From the NCBI RefSeq assembly GCF_051521495.1, contig NZ_CP150355.1:2604001-2668000 (forward strand): a DNA stretch of 64,000 nucleotides, in the 5' to 3' direction. Below are positions 1 to 8,133 of this stretch, in pieces. Numbering within the stretch: position 1 is the stretch's first letter; every line of letters starts with the position of its first letter. A program made the translations under genes and the position numbers. This stretch comes from Sorangium sp051521495. Lineage in GTDB: Bacteria; Myxococcota_A; Polyangia; Polyangiales; Polyangiaceae. The notes beneath the pieces are model-generated. The model did not search any database and was not told the DNA's origin. It was given only the letters and a program-made list of their open reading frames with translations.

Positions 1-498
1 CTTCATCGTGATGTGCGGGAGCTCCCGCTCGGCGTTGATCGGGCGCCCCGCGGCGGCGGCCGCGCCGATGCCGGCCATGCCGTCGTCGACCGCCTGCACC
101 ATGAGGTCGCACATCGCGGCGAGCCGGTCCCGGTGGAACTCCGGCTGGATCATCCGCCGCTGTCGCAGCCAGAGGTCACCCTCGCTCGTGGGCAGCCCGT
201 TGCCGATGAGCGAGCGTATGCTCTCCCATAGCGCTCCTCCCTTGCGGTAGTTGCGCGCGTTGTCGCGCAGGACGTGCTGCGCGTGCCTCGGGTGGTTCAG
301 CGCGACGAGCCGCGCGACCCCGAGATCGATCGTGTACAGATCGCCGAGCTCGTTTCGCGTCGAGAGGAGGTAATCGAGCCGATCTTTGAGCAGGTGCGGG
401 AGCACTCCGACGAGCGGAAAGCCGCGCGCCGACGGCGGCGAGACCGCGGAGGCGGCGGTGCGGGCGGGTCTGCTGGAGAGAAGGTCTGGCTGCATCAT
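1..498 (-). CDS. Cytochrome P450, N-terminal part (cut by window edge)
   Basis: The minus strand reads as the first 166 residues of a cytochrome P450. The start is the ATG at 498, followed at once by a second Met codon. Visible landmarks are the proline-rich hinge (GFPLVGVLPHLLKDRLDYL), the LGDLYTIDLG strand region, and the C-helix signature WLRQRRMIQPEFHRDRL, in which the Trp and Arg contact the heme propionates. The I-helix, ExxR and Cys ligand would lie beyond the window start. The long N-terminal tail without a membrane anchor suggests a soluble enzyme. No in-frame Met lies further upstream, so 498 is the best start. The substrate cannot be inferred. The family call is firm. Confidence 0.9.
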   Translation of the reverse strand, partial: MMQPDLLSSRPARTAASAVSPPSARGFPLVGVLPHLLKDRLDYLLSTRNELGDLYTIDLGVARLVALNHPRHAQHVLRDNARNYRKGGALWESIRSLIGNGLPTSEGDLWLRQRRMIQPEFHRDRLAAMCDLMVQAVDDGMAGIGAAAAAGRPINAERELPHITMK

Positions 499-543
499 GG
501 CCTCGTCGAGGCGAGGGGCGTATCCGAGCCGCTCGGCGGCTGG

Positions 544-654
544 GGTAGTGCTGTCATTTGAACATGAAGGCGGTAAGGCGGGAAGAAAATCTCAATGATC
601 TTCCCGCCTTACCGCCTTCATGTGAACCCTCTCTGGGCAAATGACAGCACCACC
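544..654. repeat. Hairpin element, copy 1
   Basis: Nested inverted repeat between the P450 and the SRPBCC gene. The inner arms at 563-586 and 599-622 are 24 bp each, perfectly complementary, around a 12-nt loop. The outer arms at 544-560 and 638-654 (17 bp, one mismatch) end in CAAATGACAGCACCACC on the right. A related element lies at 3800-3919. It looks like a non-autonomous MITE-like or REP-like repeat. It could also act as a strong bidirectional terminator for the P450 side. Confidence 0.8.
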
Positions 655-711
655 GCGGCTGGAGCGCCCGCTGCGTTGATCGGGCGAGAGTACATGAGCC
701 TGGACCTCGGC

Positions 712-826
712 GAGGAGGACTTTGGAGCGAGGCGCGCGGCGCGCCCTCGCCGCCCACGGTGTGGCCGCGCGAGGCACACGCGACGGCGTGAGGCGACAAA
801 GGTCGATGTCCTGGGACATTGGATTC
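712..826. repeat. 115-bp direct repeat, copy A
   Basis: This segment is a diverged copy of 1502-1617 in the same orientation. Shared blocks include GGTGTGGCCGCGCGAGG and GGTCGATGTCCT. The two copies flank the SRPBCC gene at 971-1387. Read on the minus strand, both give a peptide containing SRGHTVGGEGA, so they may be remains of one duplicated coding stretch. Apart from this repeat and the preceding hairpin element, 499-970 shows no gene. Confidence 0.65.
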
Positions 827-970
827 GGTCCGGCCGAGCCGGCTAGCTCCCGTCGAGCCCGCCGCTGCTGCGGAACGTCGCCGTTCCCCGTGATCGGCCG
901 GAGGTGGGAGCAACTTTCTCCAAGTACGCCGGCGCATCGGGAACTACGGTATCCCCAGAGGGAGATACCC

Positions 971-1387
971 ATGGCATCGATTCAAAGAGAGGTTCACATC
1001 GCCGCTCGGCCAGAGACCGCATGGGACGCGCTCCGCGACGTCGGCGCGCTGCACACCCGCCTCGTCCCGGGCTTCGTCACGGACACGCGCCTCGAGCCGG
1101 GCGCCCGCGTCGTCACGTTCGGCAACGGCACGGTCGTGCGCGAGCTGCTCGTCGACATCGACGACGATGCGCGCCGCGTGGCATGGTCGGCGGTCGGGAC
1201 GGCCATGACACACCACAACGCCTCGGCGCAGGTCTTTCCAGACGGCCCGGACAGGTGTCGCTTCGTCTGGATCGCCGACCTCTTGCCCGACGAGGCCGCG
1301 CCAAGAATCGCCGGGATGATGGAGCAGGGCATCCAGGTCATCAAGGATACGCTCGAGCGCGCCGAGCGAGAGCGCAGCGCGGCCTGA
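971..1387 (+). CDS. SRPBCC (START-like) family protein
   Basis: A 138-residue protein of the SRPBCC fold, the size of a single domain. It opens with REVHIAARPETAWDALRDVGAL, the typical first strand plus helix (usually 'ai pAe.VWdavrDf.al'), continues through a GARVVTFGNGTVVRELLVDID strand pair, and ends with the long C-terminal helix (GMMEQGIQVIKDTLERAERER) that caps the hydrophobic cavity. The start is ATG 971 with GAGGGAGA about 7 bases upstream. Such proteins bind or convert small hydrophobic ligands (polyketide cyclase/dehydrase group); the ligand here is unknown. It stands alone, flanked by direct repeats. Confidence in the fold is high, in any enzymatic role low. Confidence 0.82.
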   Translation: MASIQREVHIAARPETAWDALRDVGALHTRLVPGFVTDTRLEPGARVVTFGNGTVVRELLVDIDDDARRVAWSAVGTAMTHHNASAQVFPDGPDRCRFVWIADLLPDEAAPRIAGMMEQGIQVIKDTLERAERERSAA

Positions 1388-1431
1388 GCTGCGACAGGCC
1401 CGCGCCCCGCGTGCCTCACGCGCGCGGTCCA

Positions 1432-1512
1432 GAAGAGCGCCTTGACCTCCGAGGCGAGCAGGAGCGACGCGCCCGTGTCCGCGAGGTACAGCGGCTTGAT
1501 CAGGAGGACCTT
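1432..1512 (-). pseudogene. Fragment resembling asparagine synthase (AsnB)
   Basis: On the minus strand this short stretch encodes KVLLIKPLYLADTGASLL followed by LASEVKALF. That matches the end of the glutamine-amidotransferase domain of glutamine-hydrolysing asparagine synthases, usually (R)IKPLYYA...LLFASE.KALL. Nothing recognisable of the family precedes or follows it, and the frame runs into the 115-bp repeat upstream and the SRPBCC gene's end downstream. It is therefore a scrap, not a gene. The match is short, so chance resemblance remains possible. Confidence 0.45.
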
Positions 1513-1617
1513 GGAAAGGCACCTTCGCAGCGCGCCTTCGCCGCCTACGGTGTGGCCGCGCGAGGTACACGCGACGTCGTGAACGGCCGAGGGTCGATGT
1601 CCTCGGACGTCGGATTC
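1502..1617. repeat. 115-bp direct repeat, copy B
   Basis: Partner of the repeat at 712-826. It ends exactly where the glycosyltransferase gene ends (1618), so the gene's 3' edge coincides with the repeat boundary. This copy is continuous with the asparagine-synthase-like scrap, while copy A carries a shorter, altered version (LLAEVQAHVLSPD). Confidence 0.6.
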
Positions 1618-2898
1618 CTATGCTGTCACGCCAGCGCGCGCGGCGAGGTGCCGCTCGATGTGGCCTATCGCCGTGGCCGCGCCGTCCTCGCCGCGGATCT
1701 TGCGACCGAGCTCCTCGGCGCGCTGCTTCATGCCGGCGTCGGTCGCGGCGGTCCGGATCGCGGCCGCGAGCGCCTCGGCGGTCAGGCGTGGCCGCGGGAT
1801 GGCGCGCGGGCCAACGCCGAGCTCCTCGACGCGGCGGCCCCAGAAGAGCTGGTCCGCGAGGTGCGGGACGACCACCGCGGGCCGCCCGGCGCGCAGGCAC
1901 GCGGCCACGGTGCCGGCGCCCCCGTGGATCACCGCCGCGGAGACGCGCGGATAAAGCCAGTCGTGTGGCGCGGCGTCGATCCGGAGGATGGTGTCGGGCA
2001 GCGCCATGTCGCCGAGCCCGGCCCAGCCGGAGAGCAGGACGGCGCGCCGGCCGCTCCGCGCGACCGCGTCGACGAGGAGCCTCGTCGTGGCACCGGGATC
2101 GTGGGACGTCATGCTGCCGAAGCCGAGGGCGATCGGCGGCTCGCCCGCCGCGAGGAACCGCTCGAGGGCCTCGGGCGGCCGGTAGTCTTCGCCCTCGTCG
2201 AGGAACCAGTAGCCCGTCGTGTGGTAGTCGGGCGGCCAGTCCGGCGGGTGCGGGACGACGTGGGCGCTGTAGCCGTGGACGACCAGCATGCGCCGCAGCG
2301 CGGCCATGTACGCCCGGCGATCCTGCGGCGGCAGGCCGAGCCTCTGCCGCACGCGGCCCGTCACGCCGCGGTACCAGCGCCACACCGTCGGCTCGATCAG
2401 GAGCTTGCCGAACAGGAGGTTGAGCAGGCTATCGCGGCGCGGGACCGGGGCGGCGAGCGCGGTCGGCCCGTGGCGCGTCGCCAGGATCGAGGGCTGGAGC
2501 GGCATGCTGACCTGCACCGCGCCGGAGGCCTCGGCGATGGAGGCCGCGTACGTGTCTGACGTGAAGCTGCTGAGGATGAGCTCGGCGCCCTCGCAGGCGC
2601 GCAGGGCGTCATCGGCCATCTCCGCGCCGAAGCGATCGATGAGCCGCTGGAGGACACGCGACTGGACCAGGGGGTTCGTGCCACGCGACACCCACTCTTT
2701 GCCGAGGTCGCTCTCCATGATGTCGACCGAGTCGACGCTCGCCGGGATCGCGGCGAGCCCGTGCGCCTCGATCCAGGGCTGGAAGCTCTTGCCGGCGAGG
2801 ACGCGGACCGCGTGGCCGCGGGCCGCGAGCGCCTTGCCGAGCGCGATCGCGGGCTGGACGTCGCCGCGGCTGCCCAGGGCGAGGACGGTGGTCTTCAC
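1618..2898 (-). CDS. Glycosyltransferase family 1 (MGT/sterol glucosyltransferase-like)
   Basis: A 426-residue cytosolic GT-B glycosyltransferase that would move a sugar from a nucleotide-sugar donor to a lipid, sterol or secondary metabolite. The N-terminal acceptor domain opens with VLALGSRGDVQPAIALGKAL (residues 5-24), the hallmark of the sterol-glucosyltransferase/MGT group. The C-terminal donor domain carries GFGSM (259-263) and HGGAGTVAACLRAGRPAVVV (325-344), followed by HLADQLFWGRRVEELGVGP, the expected nucleotide-sugar pocket with the Asp-Gln pair. Length is normal for the family. It starts 14 bp after the stop of the OmpA-like gene on the same strand, so the two are probably cotranscribed. 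Acceptor unknown. Confidence 0.93.
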   Translation of the reverse strand: MKTTVLALGSRGDVQPAIALGKALAARGHAVRVLAGKSFQPWIEAHGLAAIPASVDSVDIMESDLGKEWVSRGTNPLVQSRVLQRLIDRFGAEMADDALRACEGAELILSSFTSDTYAASIAEASGAVQVSMPLQPSILATRHGPTALAAPVPRRDSLLNLLFGKLLIEPTVWRWYRGVTGRVRQRLGLPPQDRRAYMAALRRMLVVHGYSAHVVPHPPDWPPDYHTTGYWFLDEGEDYRPPEALERFLAAGEPPIALGFGSMTSHDPGATTRLLVDAVARSGRRAVLLSGWAGLGDMALPDTILRIDAAPHDWLYPRVSAAVIHGGAGTVAACLRAGRPAVVVPHLADQLFWGRRVEELGVGPRAIPRPRLTAEALAAAIRTAATDAGMKQRAEELGRKIRGEDGAATAIGHIERHLAARAGVTA

Positions 2899-2912
2899 GG
2901 GGCCGTCTTGCC

Positions 2913-3719
2913 TCAGAGCGCCTTCCAGGACGCGTCGCTCGACGGCAGCCGCGGCGGCTCCACGGAAAGGATGTAGTCGACCCGGCGGTTGCGCGGCTCG
3001 TCCACCTGATCCGCGGTCTTCACGAGCGGCGCCGACTCGCCGAGCCCCTCGAAGGCGATGGGGAGCTTCACGCCGCGGCCCTTGAACCAGGCGGCGATCG
3101 CGCGGGCGCGCCGCCGCGACAGGGCGAGGTTGTGCTCCACGCTGCCGACCGTATCGGTGTGGCCGACGATGAACAGCGTGATCTTGCCGAGCTCGCTGGT
3201 CTTCGCCACGACCTCCGATATCTTCTGGAGGCTCGCCTCCAGCTTGGGCACCTCGGGAGCGCGGATGACGTCGGAGTTGGTCTCGAACTGCACCTCTTCG
3301 TGCGGGATGCTCACGTTCCAGGGGATGATCGCGATCCCGGCCCAGTATCCCTCGGTGTCGTAGCCGTACACCTCGATGCGCGCGACGGGCTCGTCGCTCG
3401 AGGGCGACCAGGTGACGGCGAGCGGCGAGCCGGCGGCGGCCCCGGCGAACGGCTTCTCTTCTTCGGCCAAGACGGCGCCCGACTGTCCGAGGACCTTGAT
3501 GCGCACCTTGCTGGCGGTGCGCGACAGCTTCACCTCGATCTGGCGGCCCTTGAGGTCCACCTTGGACCTGTCGATCGTCACCTCGAGCGCGGGCGGCCTC
3601 GCGGGCGCGCTCTGCGCTGGCGGGGGCGCGGGCGAGGGGCCGTCGGCGCGCGCGGCGGCGGGGGCGAGCAGGAAGGCGGCGAGGAGCAGGGCCGTGGCGT
3701 GGCGCATGGGGATCCCCAT
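2913..3719 (-). CDS. OmpA-family outer-membrane/periplasmic protein
   Basis: A 268-residue exported protein. It has a signal peptide (hydrophobic core ATALLLAAFLLAPAAARA) and a proline-rich spacer to about residue 45. A beta-rich middle domain (45-135) follows, then a C-terminal OmpA/MotB peptidoglycan-binding domain (about 142-252) with IVGHTDTVGS, NLALSRRRA and DEPRNRRVDYI, the expected diaminopimelate-binding Asp and Arg positions. The start could be 3719 or the Met codon at 3707, which has GGGG just upstream. It is the first gene of a probable two-gene operon with the GT1 gene. It likely tethers the envelope to peptidoglycan; the middle domain is not recognised. Confidence 0.9.
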   Translation of the reverse strand: MGIPMRHATALLLAAFLLAPAAARADGPSPAPPPAQSAPARPPALEVTIDRSKVDLKGRQIEVKLSRTASKVRIKVLGQSGAVLAEEEKPFAGAAAGSPLAVTWSPSSDEPVARIEVYGYDTEGYWAGIAIIPWNVSIPHEEVQFETNSDVIRAPEVPKLEASLQKISEVVAKTSELGKITLFIVGHTDTVGSVEHNLALSRRRARAIAAWFKGRGVKLPIAFEGLGESAPLVKTADQVDEPRNRRVDYILSVEPPRLPSSDASWKAL

Positions 3720-3799
3720 CTCTGGTGGGTGAGGGAAGTGGGGGGAAGGCGGGCCGAGTGTACCACCGGATAGCGGGCGCCGCGCCGGCGAGGGTCGGG

Positions 3800-3919
3800 G
3801 GTACGGGTCAAATTTGAACAGGGAGTCGGCGAGGCAGGGAGAAAAAACTTAGTAAATCTCCCTCTCTCCCCGCCTCCCCGTCTCCCTGTGATCTTTCTCG
3901 GGCAAAGTTAAGCACCACC
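3800..3919. repeat. Hairpin element, copy 2
   Basis: Second member of the element at 544-654. The inner arms 3819-3842 and 3865-3888 are again 24 bp (three mismatches) and the loop is 22 nt. The outer arms 3800-3816 and 3903-3919 are degenerate. It shares with copy 1 the order 'TTTGAAC, arm, loop, arm, TGTGA, GGGCAAA, AGCACCACC', although the arm sequences themselves differ. It sits between the divergent OmpA-like and DUF3592-like genes; the rest of 3720-4028 shows no gene. Confidence 0.75.
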
Positions 3920-4028
3920 GGGTCGGGGGTGCTGCGCCTTTCCCCTGCGACCGGGCGCTCTGACGTGCGCCGCGGCGGCTCGATGCGACCGGCTCGGTGC
4001 GGCGCGCCGCTCCGCGTTATCATGGGCC

Positions 4029-4514
4029 ATGCCCAGCTTTCGCTGCATTGCGCGGACCGATTTCCTGACGCTCGTGGCCCTCCTCGCGCCCCTTGTCGCG
4101 CTCGTCGTGGCCGCGGTGGTGGGGGCGCTCGGCCTGCCGCGGGTGAACGTGGGGCGGGTCCTGCTCCTCTCGAGGGACGCCGCGGAGGTGCCGCGCTGGG
4201 AGCTGGCGCGGATTGCCATCGCGATGTCGGGGGTGTTCGCCGTCCTGGGCGCGCTTGTCGCCGCGTGGCGCGTGCGCGCGATCCGGAGGGCGTTTGCGGG
4301 GCGGCGGGTGGAGGGGGTGATCACGCGAATCGTGGCCTTCGACGACCGCGCGTATGTGCACTACGAACATGACAGCGGCGGGGCGCCGCAGCGCCACGTG
4401 CACTTCGTGCATCTGTCGGCGTCGACACGACGCCTCGTCGAGGGGCAGCGCGTCACGCTCGCGTTCGATCGGGATCGACCGAGCAGGGCGTTCATCGTCG
4501 AGGCGTTCGAGTAG
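4029..4514 (+). CDS. DUF3592-like membrane protein
   Basis: A 161-residue inner-membrane protein. A first hydrophobic segment (about residues 13-37, LVALLAPLVALVVAAVVGAL) and a second (about 58-80) bracket a soluble loop. The C-terminal half (90-161) is a small beta domain, VEGVITRIVAFDDRAYVHYEHD ... VEGQRVTLAFDRDRPSRAFI, with the VxxGxVxxV...YEY...GxxVxVxYdPxnPxxA pattern of DUF3592. The start is the ATG nine bases into the reading frame opened after TCATGGGCC. Its role is unknown. It is separate from the serine dehydratase gene by 174 bp without visible terminator. Confidence 0.7.
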   Translation: MPSFRCIARTDFLTLVALLAPLVALVVAAVVGALGLPRVNVGRVLLLSRDAAEVPRWELARIAIAMSGVFAVLGALVAAWRVRAIRRAFAGRRVEGVITRIVAFDDRAYVHYEHDSGGAPQRHVHFVHLSASTRRLVEGQRVTLAFDRDRPSRAFIVEAFE

Positions 4515-4688
4515 CGCGCTGCAGCCCGCGCGGCGCGCGCCGGGGTCGCGTGTTCTTGGGCGCGTGCCCTCGGTGTGCCGCCCTGCATCGAGCCCGCGCG
4601 GCGGTGGCGGTGGCTCGCGCGATCTCGTAGTGTCCACGGGCGTCGAGAGGCCATCCGGCGGCGAGAGCGCCTCGGCGTCCCAGGGCAC

Positions 4689-6101
4689 ATGGCAGTCACC
4701 ATTTTCGACCTCTTCAAGATCGGTATTGGGCCAAGCAGCTCGCACACGGTCGGGCCGATGCGCGCGGCGCGCATGTTCGCGGTGGATCTCGACGAGGCGG
4801 GGCTGCTCGCCCGCACCGCGGCGGTCTCGGTGGAGCTGTTCGGGTCGCTCGGCGCCACCGGCCGCGGCCACGGCAGCGACAAGGCCGTGATCCTCGGGCT
4901 CATGGGCGAGACGCCGGACGGGGTCGACGTCGAGCGGGCGGGCGCGATCGTCGAGGGCGTGCGGCAGAGCGGCCGGCTGTCGCTGCTCTCGCGCCACGAG
5001 ATCGGTTTCCAGGTGAGAGGCCACCTGGCCTTCCTGCACCGGAGCCTGCCGTTTCATCCGAACGGCATGCGCTTCACGGCGCTCGACGAGGGGGGCGCGC
5101 CGCTGCGCGCGCGCGTGTATTACTCGGTGGGCGGCGGCTTCGTGGTGAACGAGGCGGCGGCGAAGGGGGAGAACCCGATCGAGGCGGACACGACGCCGCT
5201 CCCGTATCCGTTTCACAGCGCCGCGGAGCTGCTCGCGGCGTGCGCGGCGAGCGGCCTGTCGATCAGCCAGGTCATGCTGGAAAACGAGAAGGTCTTTCGC
5301 GCGGAGGCGGAGAGCCGGGCGGGGCTCCTGCGGATATGGCAGGTGATGCAGGAGTGCGTGCGGCGCGGCTTCCGGGCAGAGGGCGTGTTGCCCGGCGGCC
5401 TCAAGGTGGTGCGCCGCGCGCCGGCGCTGTACCGCAAGCTCATCGAGAGCCCGGAGGCGGGGCTCCGGGATCCGCTGACGGCGATGGACTGGGTGAGCCT
5501 CTACGCGCTCGCGGTGAGCGAGGAGAACGCCGCGGGGGGCCGCGTGGTGACGGCGCCGACCAACGGCGCGGCGGGGATCATCCCGGCGGTCCTGCACTAT
5601 TACCGGCGCTTCGTGCCGACGTCGACGGACGAGGGGGTCATCCGTTTCCTGCTGACGGCGGGCGCGATAGGCATCCTCTACAAGGAGAACGCGTCGATCA
5701 GCGGCGCGGAGGTCGGGTGTCAGGGCGAGGTGGGCTCGGCGTGCTCGATGGCCGCGGGCGCGCTGGCCGAGGCGCTGGGTGGCACGCCGGAGCAGGCGGA
5801 GAACGCGGCCGAGATCGCGATGGAGCACAACCTAGGATTGACGTGTGATCCGGTGGGCGGGCTCGTCCAGGTGCCGTGCATCGAGCGCAACGCGATGGCC
5901 GCGATCAAGGCGATCAGCGCGGCGCGCATGGCGCTGCACGGCGATGGGGCGCATTTCGTGAGCCTCGACAAGGTGATCAAGACGATGCGCGACACCGGGG
6001 CAGACATGGAGTCGAAGTACAAGGAGACGGCGCGCGGGGGGCTCGCGGTCAACGTGCTCGAGCTGCCGGTGGAGGTGGGGGTCAACCTGCCGGAGTGCTA
6101 G
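4689..6101 (+). CDS. sdaA: L-serine ammonia-lyase (single-chain, Fe-S)
   Basis: A 470-residue L-serine dehydratase converting L-serine to pyruvate and ammonia. The beta domain begins IFDLFKIGIGPSSSHTVGPM (residues 5-24), the SSSHT motif being diagnostic. The alpha domain has TAPTNGAAGIIPAVL (288-302) and the cysteines expected for the [4Fe-4S] cluster at C344 (GCQGEVGSA), C352 and C386 (LTCDPVGG). Length matches the fused single-chain type (about 455-470). ATG 4689 is chosen because family homology starts immediately there; the upstream in-frame extension is Arg-rich non-family sequence. It is an ordinary housekeeping gene with no operon partner. Confidence 0.97.
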   Translation: MAVTIFDLFKIGIGPSSSHTVGPMRAARMFAVDLDEAGLLARTAAVSVELFGSLGATGRGHGSDKAVILGLMGETPDGVDVERAGAIVEGVRQSGRLSLLSRHEIGFQVRGHLAFLHRSLPFHPNGMRFTALDEGGAPLRARVYYSVGGGFVVNEAAAKGENPIEADTTPLPYPFHSAAELLAACAASGLSISQVMLENEKVFRAEAESRAGLLRIWQVMQECVRRGFRAEGVLPGGLKVVRRAPALYRKLIESPEAGLRDPLTAMDWVSLYALAVSEENAAGGRVVTAPTNGAAGIIPAVLHYYRRFVPTSTDEGVIRFLLTAGAIGILYKENASISGAEVGCQGEVGSACSMAAGALAEALGGTPEQAENAAEIAMEHNLGLTCDPVGGLVQVPCIERNAMAAIKAISAARMALHGDGAHFVSLDKVIKTMRDTGADMESKYKETARGGLAVNVLELPVEVGVNLPEC

Positions 6102-6775
6102 GCGTGCGGGGGCCGAGCGCCTCCTTGGTTGCGTGTGAGCGCCAGGTCGGGCCGGGCCGGCGAGGCACCAGGGACGACCTTGGGCAACGAGTTTGTGGTG
6201 GAGAACCGTCGCGATCCGTCGCGATCGCCGGGGTTCTCCGTCGCCTCGGGCCACCGTCGTTGCCTCGCTCGCCGGCACCGATCCCGTTGCGGCGTGACGG
6301 AGTCGCCGCGACATTCCGTGGGCGGGCGCACGCGGGCCGATCTGGTCATGGAATGGTCCGAGCCTGTACGAGTTCGACTGGGGGCGCAGGGCTCTGCGTG
6401 TTCGCGAGGACGTGCTCCCGCAGCGCTGCGGGGACTCTTCTGTGCGCGCTTCGGGAACGAGACGCTGTCGTGTGCCCCCACGTTCGGGCGCACGGGCGAT
6501 GTCGTGCAACTCAGAGCGCGACCTCCGGCGCGCCGTCAACCACGGCGGCGGCCCGCCCAGGGCGTCGCGGCGGGTCGCGCTCGCTCGTGGCGCTGGCACG
6601 CGGGCGACGTCGTGCAGCCCAGGGCGCACCGCCGTCCGTGCGCTCTCACGGACACGTGGACAGACCGCCAGTGACAGCAGCCTGACGAGCACTGGCACCG
6701 CAGACAGCTGTGCAGTGGCCCACGCTCTGGACGGTACGACCCATGTCCATTGGGATGCCCTCCTCTAGGTTGCAT
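6102..6775 (+). other. Gene-free stretch with an imperfect repeated patch
   Basis: I see no convincing gene in about 670 bases. Two related patches occur at about 6485-6540 and 6595-6650. Both carry GGGCGAYGTCGTGCARCYCAG followed by a C-rich run, about 110 bp apart. Stop-free frames here have no family resemblance and skewed Arg/Ser content typical of shadow frames in GC-rich DNA. Confidence 0.4.
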
Positions 6776-6804
6776 TTGACGCCCAATCTGGTCATCAGAA
6801 GAAT
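6776..6804 (+). promoter_or_regulatory. Possible sigma-70-type promoter
   Basis: TTGACG at 6776-6781 and AAGAAT at 6799-6804 are separated by 17 bp, 50 bases upstream of the ATG at 6854. The box pair is a fair but not perfect match and sits at the edge of the lower-GC operon, where such matches are more likely by chance. Confidence 0.35.
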
Positions 6805-6853
6805 TGGTTGCATCGCCACGTTCTCCGGGCGGTGCCAAAGGGGGAAGTAACCG

Positions 6854-7393
6854 ATGAGAACGGAATGCCGACGGGTCGCGTCGGCGGCGATGTTCGCTCT
6901 CGTGCTCGGTGTTGCTTCGACGCAGGTAGATGCATCGGAGCTGAGCGCCGGTGTAAGTCTCGGTTGGATCCAGGCTGGCACTGCGCCGCGCTTCGCGGTA
7001 GGCCCGCATGCTGGGGTATCGTGGCACCTTGAAAAGAACCTCCTGTTGAAGGTTCATGATCTGTGCAGCGTTGTACCTCCAATCCAGATAGGCGGGCCCG
7101 GCGTTTACAATCACACCTCCGTTGCCCTTGGATATAGCTGGAGAGATGGCGACATTGACGTGGGCCCATCGGTTGCGCTCTACTTCATGTCAGCGTGCGG
7201 AAGTGCCTTGTGTGGACAGGTTGCCGGGATGGCGGTAGGCGGACACGCGCAAGCCAGCGCGTACTTTGCGGGGCCGCTGGGCATATCGGCGAGCGCCAAT
7301 CTGGATTGGATCGACGGAAGAAGTCTTGTTCTACCAGGCTACGCATCCGTCGTTGTCGTTGCCGGCCCCGTGATGCGATGGAGTTCCAGGTGA
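6854..7393 (+). CDS. Exported beta-rich protein, unknown function
   Basis: A 179-residue protein with a signal peptide (MRTECRRVASAAMFALVLGV, cleavage near VDA-SE). The mature part is rich in Gly and alternating hydrophobic residues (LSAGVSLGWIQAG, HTSVALGYSWRDGDIDVG, LGISASANLDW). This is the look of a small outer-membrane beta-barrel. ATG 6854 follows GGGGGAAG by seven bases. It is the first gene of a tight three-gene operon: the next start (GTG 7390) overlaps its stop. Base composition and codon use are clearly less GC-rich than the neighbours, which may mean transfer. No family recognised. Confidence 0.7.
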   Translation: MRTECRRVASAAMFALVLGVASTQVDASELSAGVSLGWIQAGTAPRFAVGPHAGVSWHLEKNLLLKVHDLCSVVPPIQIGGPGVYNHTSVALGYSWRDGDIDVGPSVALYFMSACGSALCGQVAGMAVGGHAQASAYFAGPLGISASANLDWIDGRSLVLPGYASVVVVAGPVMRWSSR

Positions 7394-8133
7394 GCTCAAG
7401 AACGAGTCTGTTTCTCATCGTAGCTATCTCAATCTGGGCGTTGGCGGCATGTAACTGGACGGTGGGAGACTGCTACCCTCGCGAGGAATGGACCTCGGGC
7501 GCAGGTGCGGGGCCAGGTTCGGTCTTCAGCTCCAGCGCATCCGGTGACTTCGGAAATGCGCCATCGGGAGAACGGCAAGGCGCCAGCGAGCAAAAGATCC
7601 AGTGCAACAAAACGGATAGCTCAGACGAAGAGGAAGAAGAGCGCCCGAAAGACAGCTCGGAGAGTCCGACAAATGGCACATGCTCAGGCCCCGGTGACAC
7701 CGCCGGAGACGGCCAGACTTACGTATTCTGTAGCGACATCTGCAGTTCGAAGTGTCCGCCGGCCGGAGTGAACGGCTTCTCGCCGACCATCTTCAGTTTC
7801 GTCACGACGATCCCCGACGACGGAACAGGCGAATCGGGAGGCTGGCAAAAAGCCACCGTTAGTCTGAAGGTCAAGCGGTGGGTCGAGATATATCCGGAGT
7901 TCTGGGAATGTCCACAGATGACGTTCGGGATGCCACGGCGAAACAAAGCTCAGGGGCAGATTCCCGCGGACGAGGCCGCGCGCATCAGTGCCGACGTGGC
8001 GACCAAAGCTTCGCGTAAAATAATGAGGGCAGATCCCACTATTCCGCGAGGAATCTACTGTACTATGTTAAAGGATGAGATGGACATCAGCCTCCGCAAA
8101 CGCGTGGCTGGGTCCAGAGTCACACAGCCATGA
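7390..8133 (+). CDS. Lipoprotein of unknown function
   Basis: A 247-residue protein with a classical lipoprotein leader: TSLFLIVAISIWALAAC, lipobox LAAC at about residue 20. It is followed by an acidic, Ser/Glu-rich linker (DSSDEEEEERPKDSS) and a mature domain with several cysteines. GTG 7390 is preferred because GGAG lies six bases upstream and GTGA overlaps the previous stop; an in-frame ATG at 7378 is the alternative. Its stop overlaps the next ATG (ATGA at 8130), showing translational coupling. The C-terminal domain (about 120-247, containing ECPQMTFGMPRRNKAQ) is not recognised. An exported-toxin role is conceivable but unsupported. Confidence 0.72.
   Translation: MSSRTSLFLIVAISIWALAACNWTVGDCYPREEWTSGAGAGPGSVFSSSASGDFGNAPSGERQGASEQKIQCNKTDSSDEEEEERPKDSSESPTNGTCSGPGDTAGDGQTYVFCSDICSSKCPPAGVNGFSPTIFSFVTTIPDDGTGESGGWQKATVSLKVKRWVEIYPEFWECPQMTFGMPRRNKAQGQIPADEAARISADVATKASRKIMRADPTIPRGIYCTMLKDEMDISLRKRVAGSRVTQP

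Noticed and set aside
904..2559. Long plus-strand open frame across the SRPBCC and glycosyltransferase genes
   Set aside because: Arg/Ala/Gly-rich shadow in a different frame or on the opposite strand to two genes with clear family motifs.
4020..5828. 602-residue minus-strand frame opposite the serine dehydratase
   Set aside because: Antisense shadow of a conserved enzyme; Arg/His-rich with no domain.
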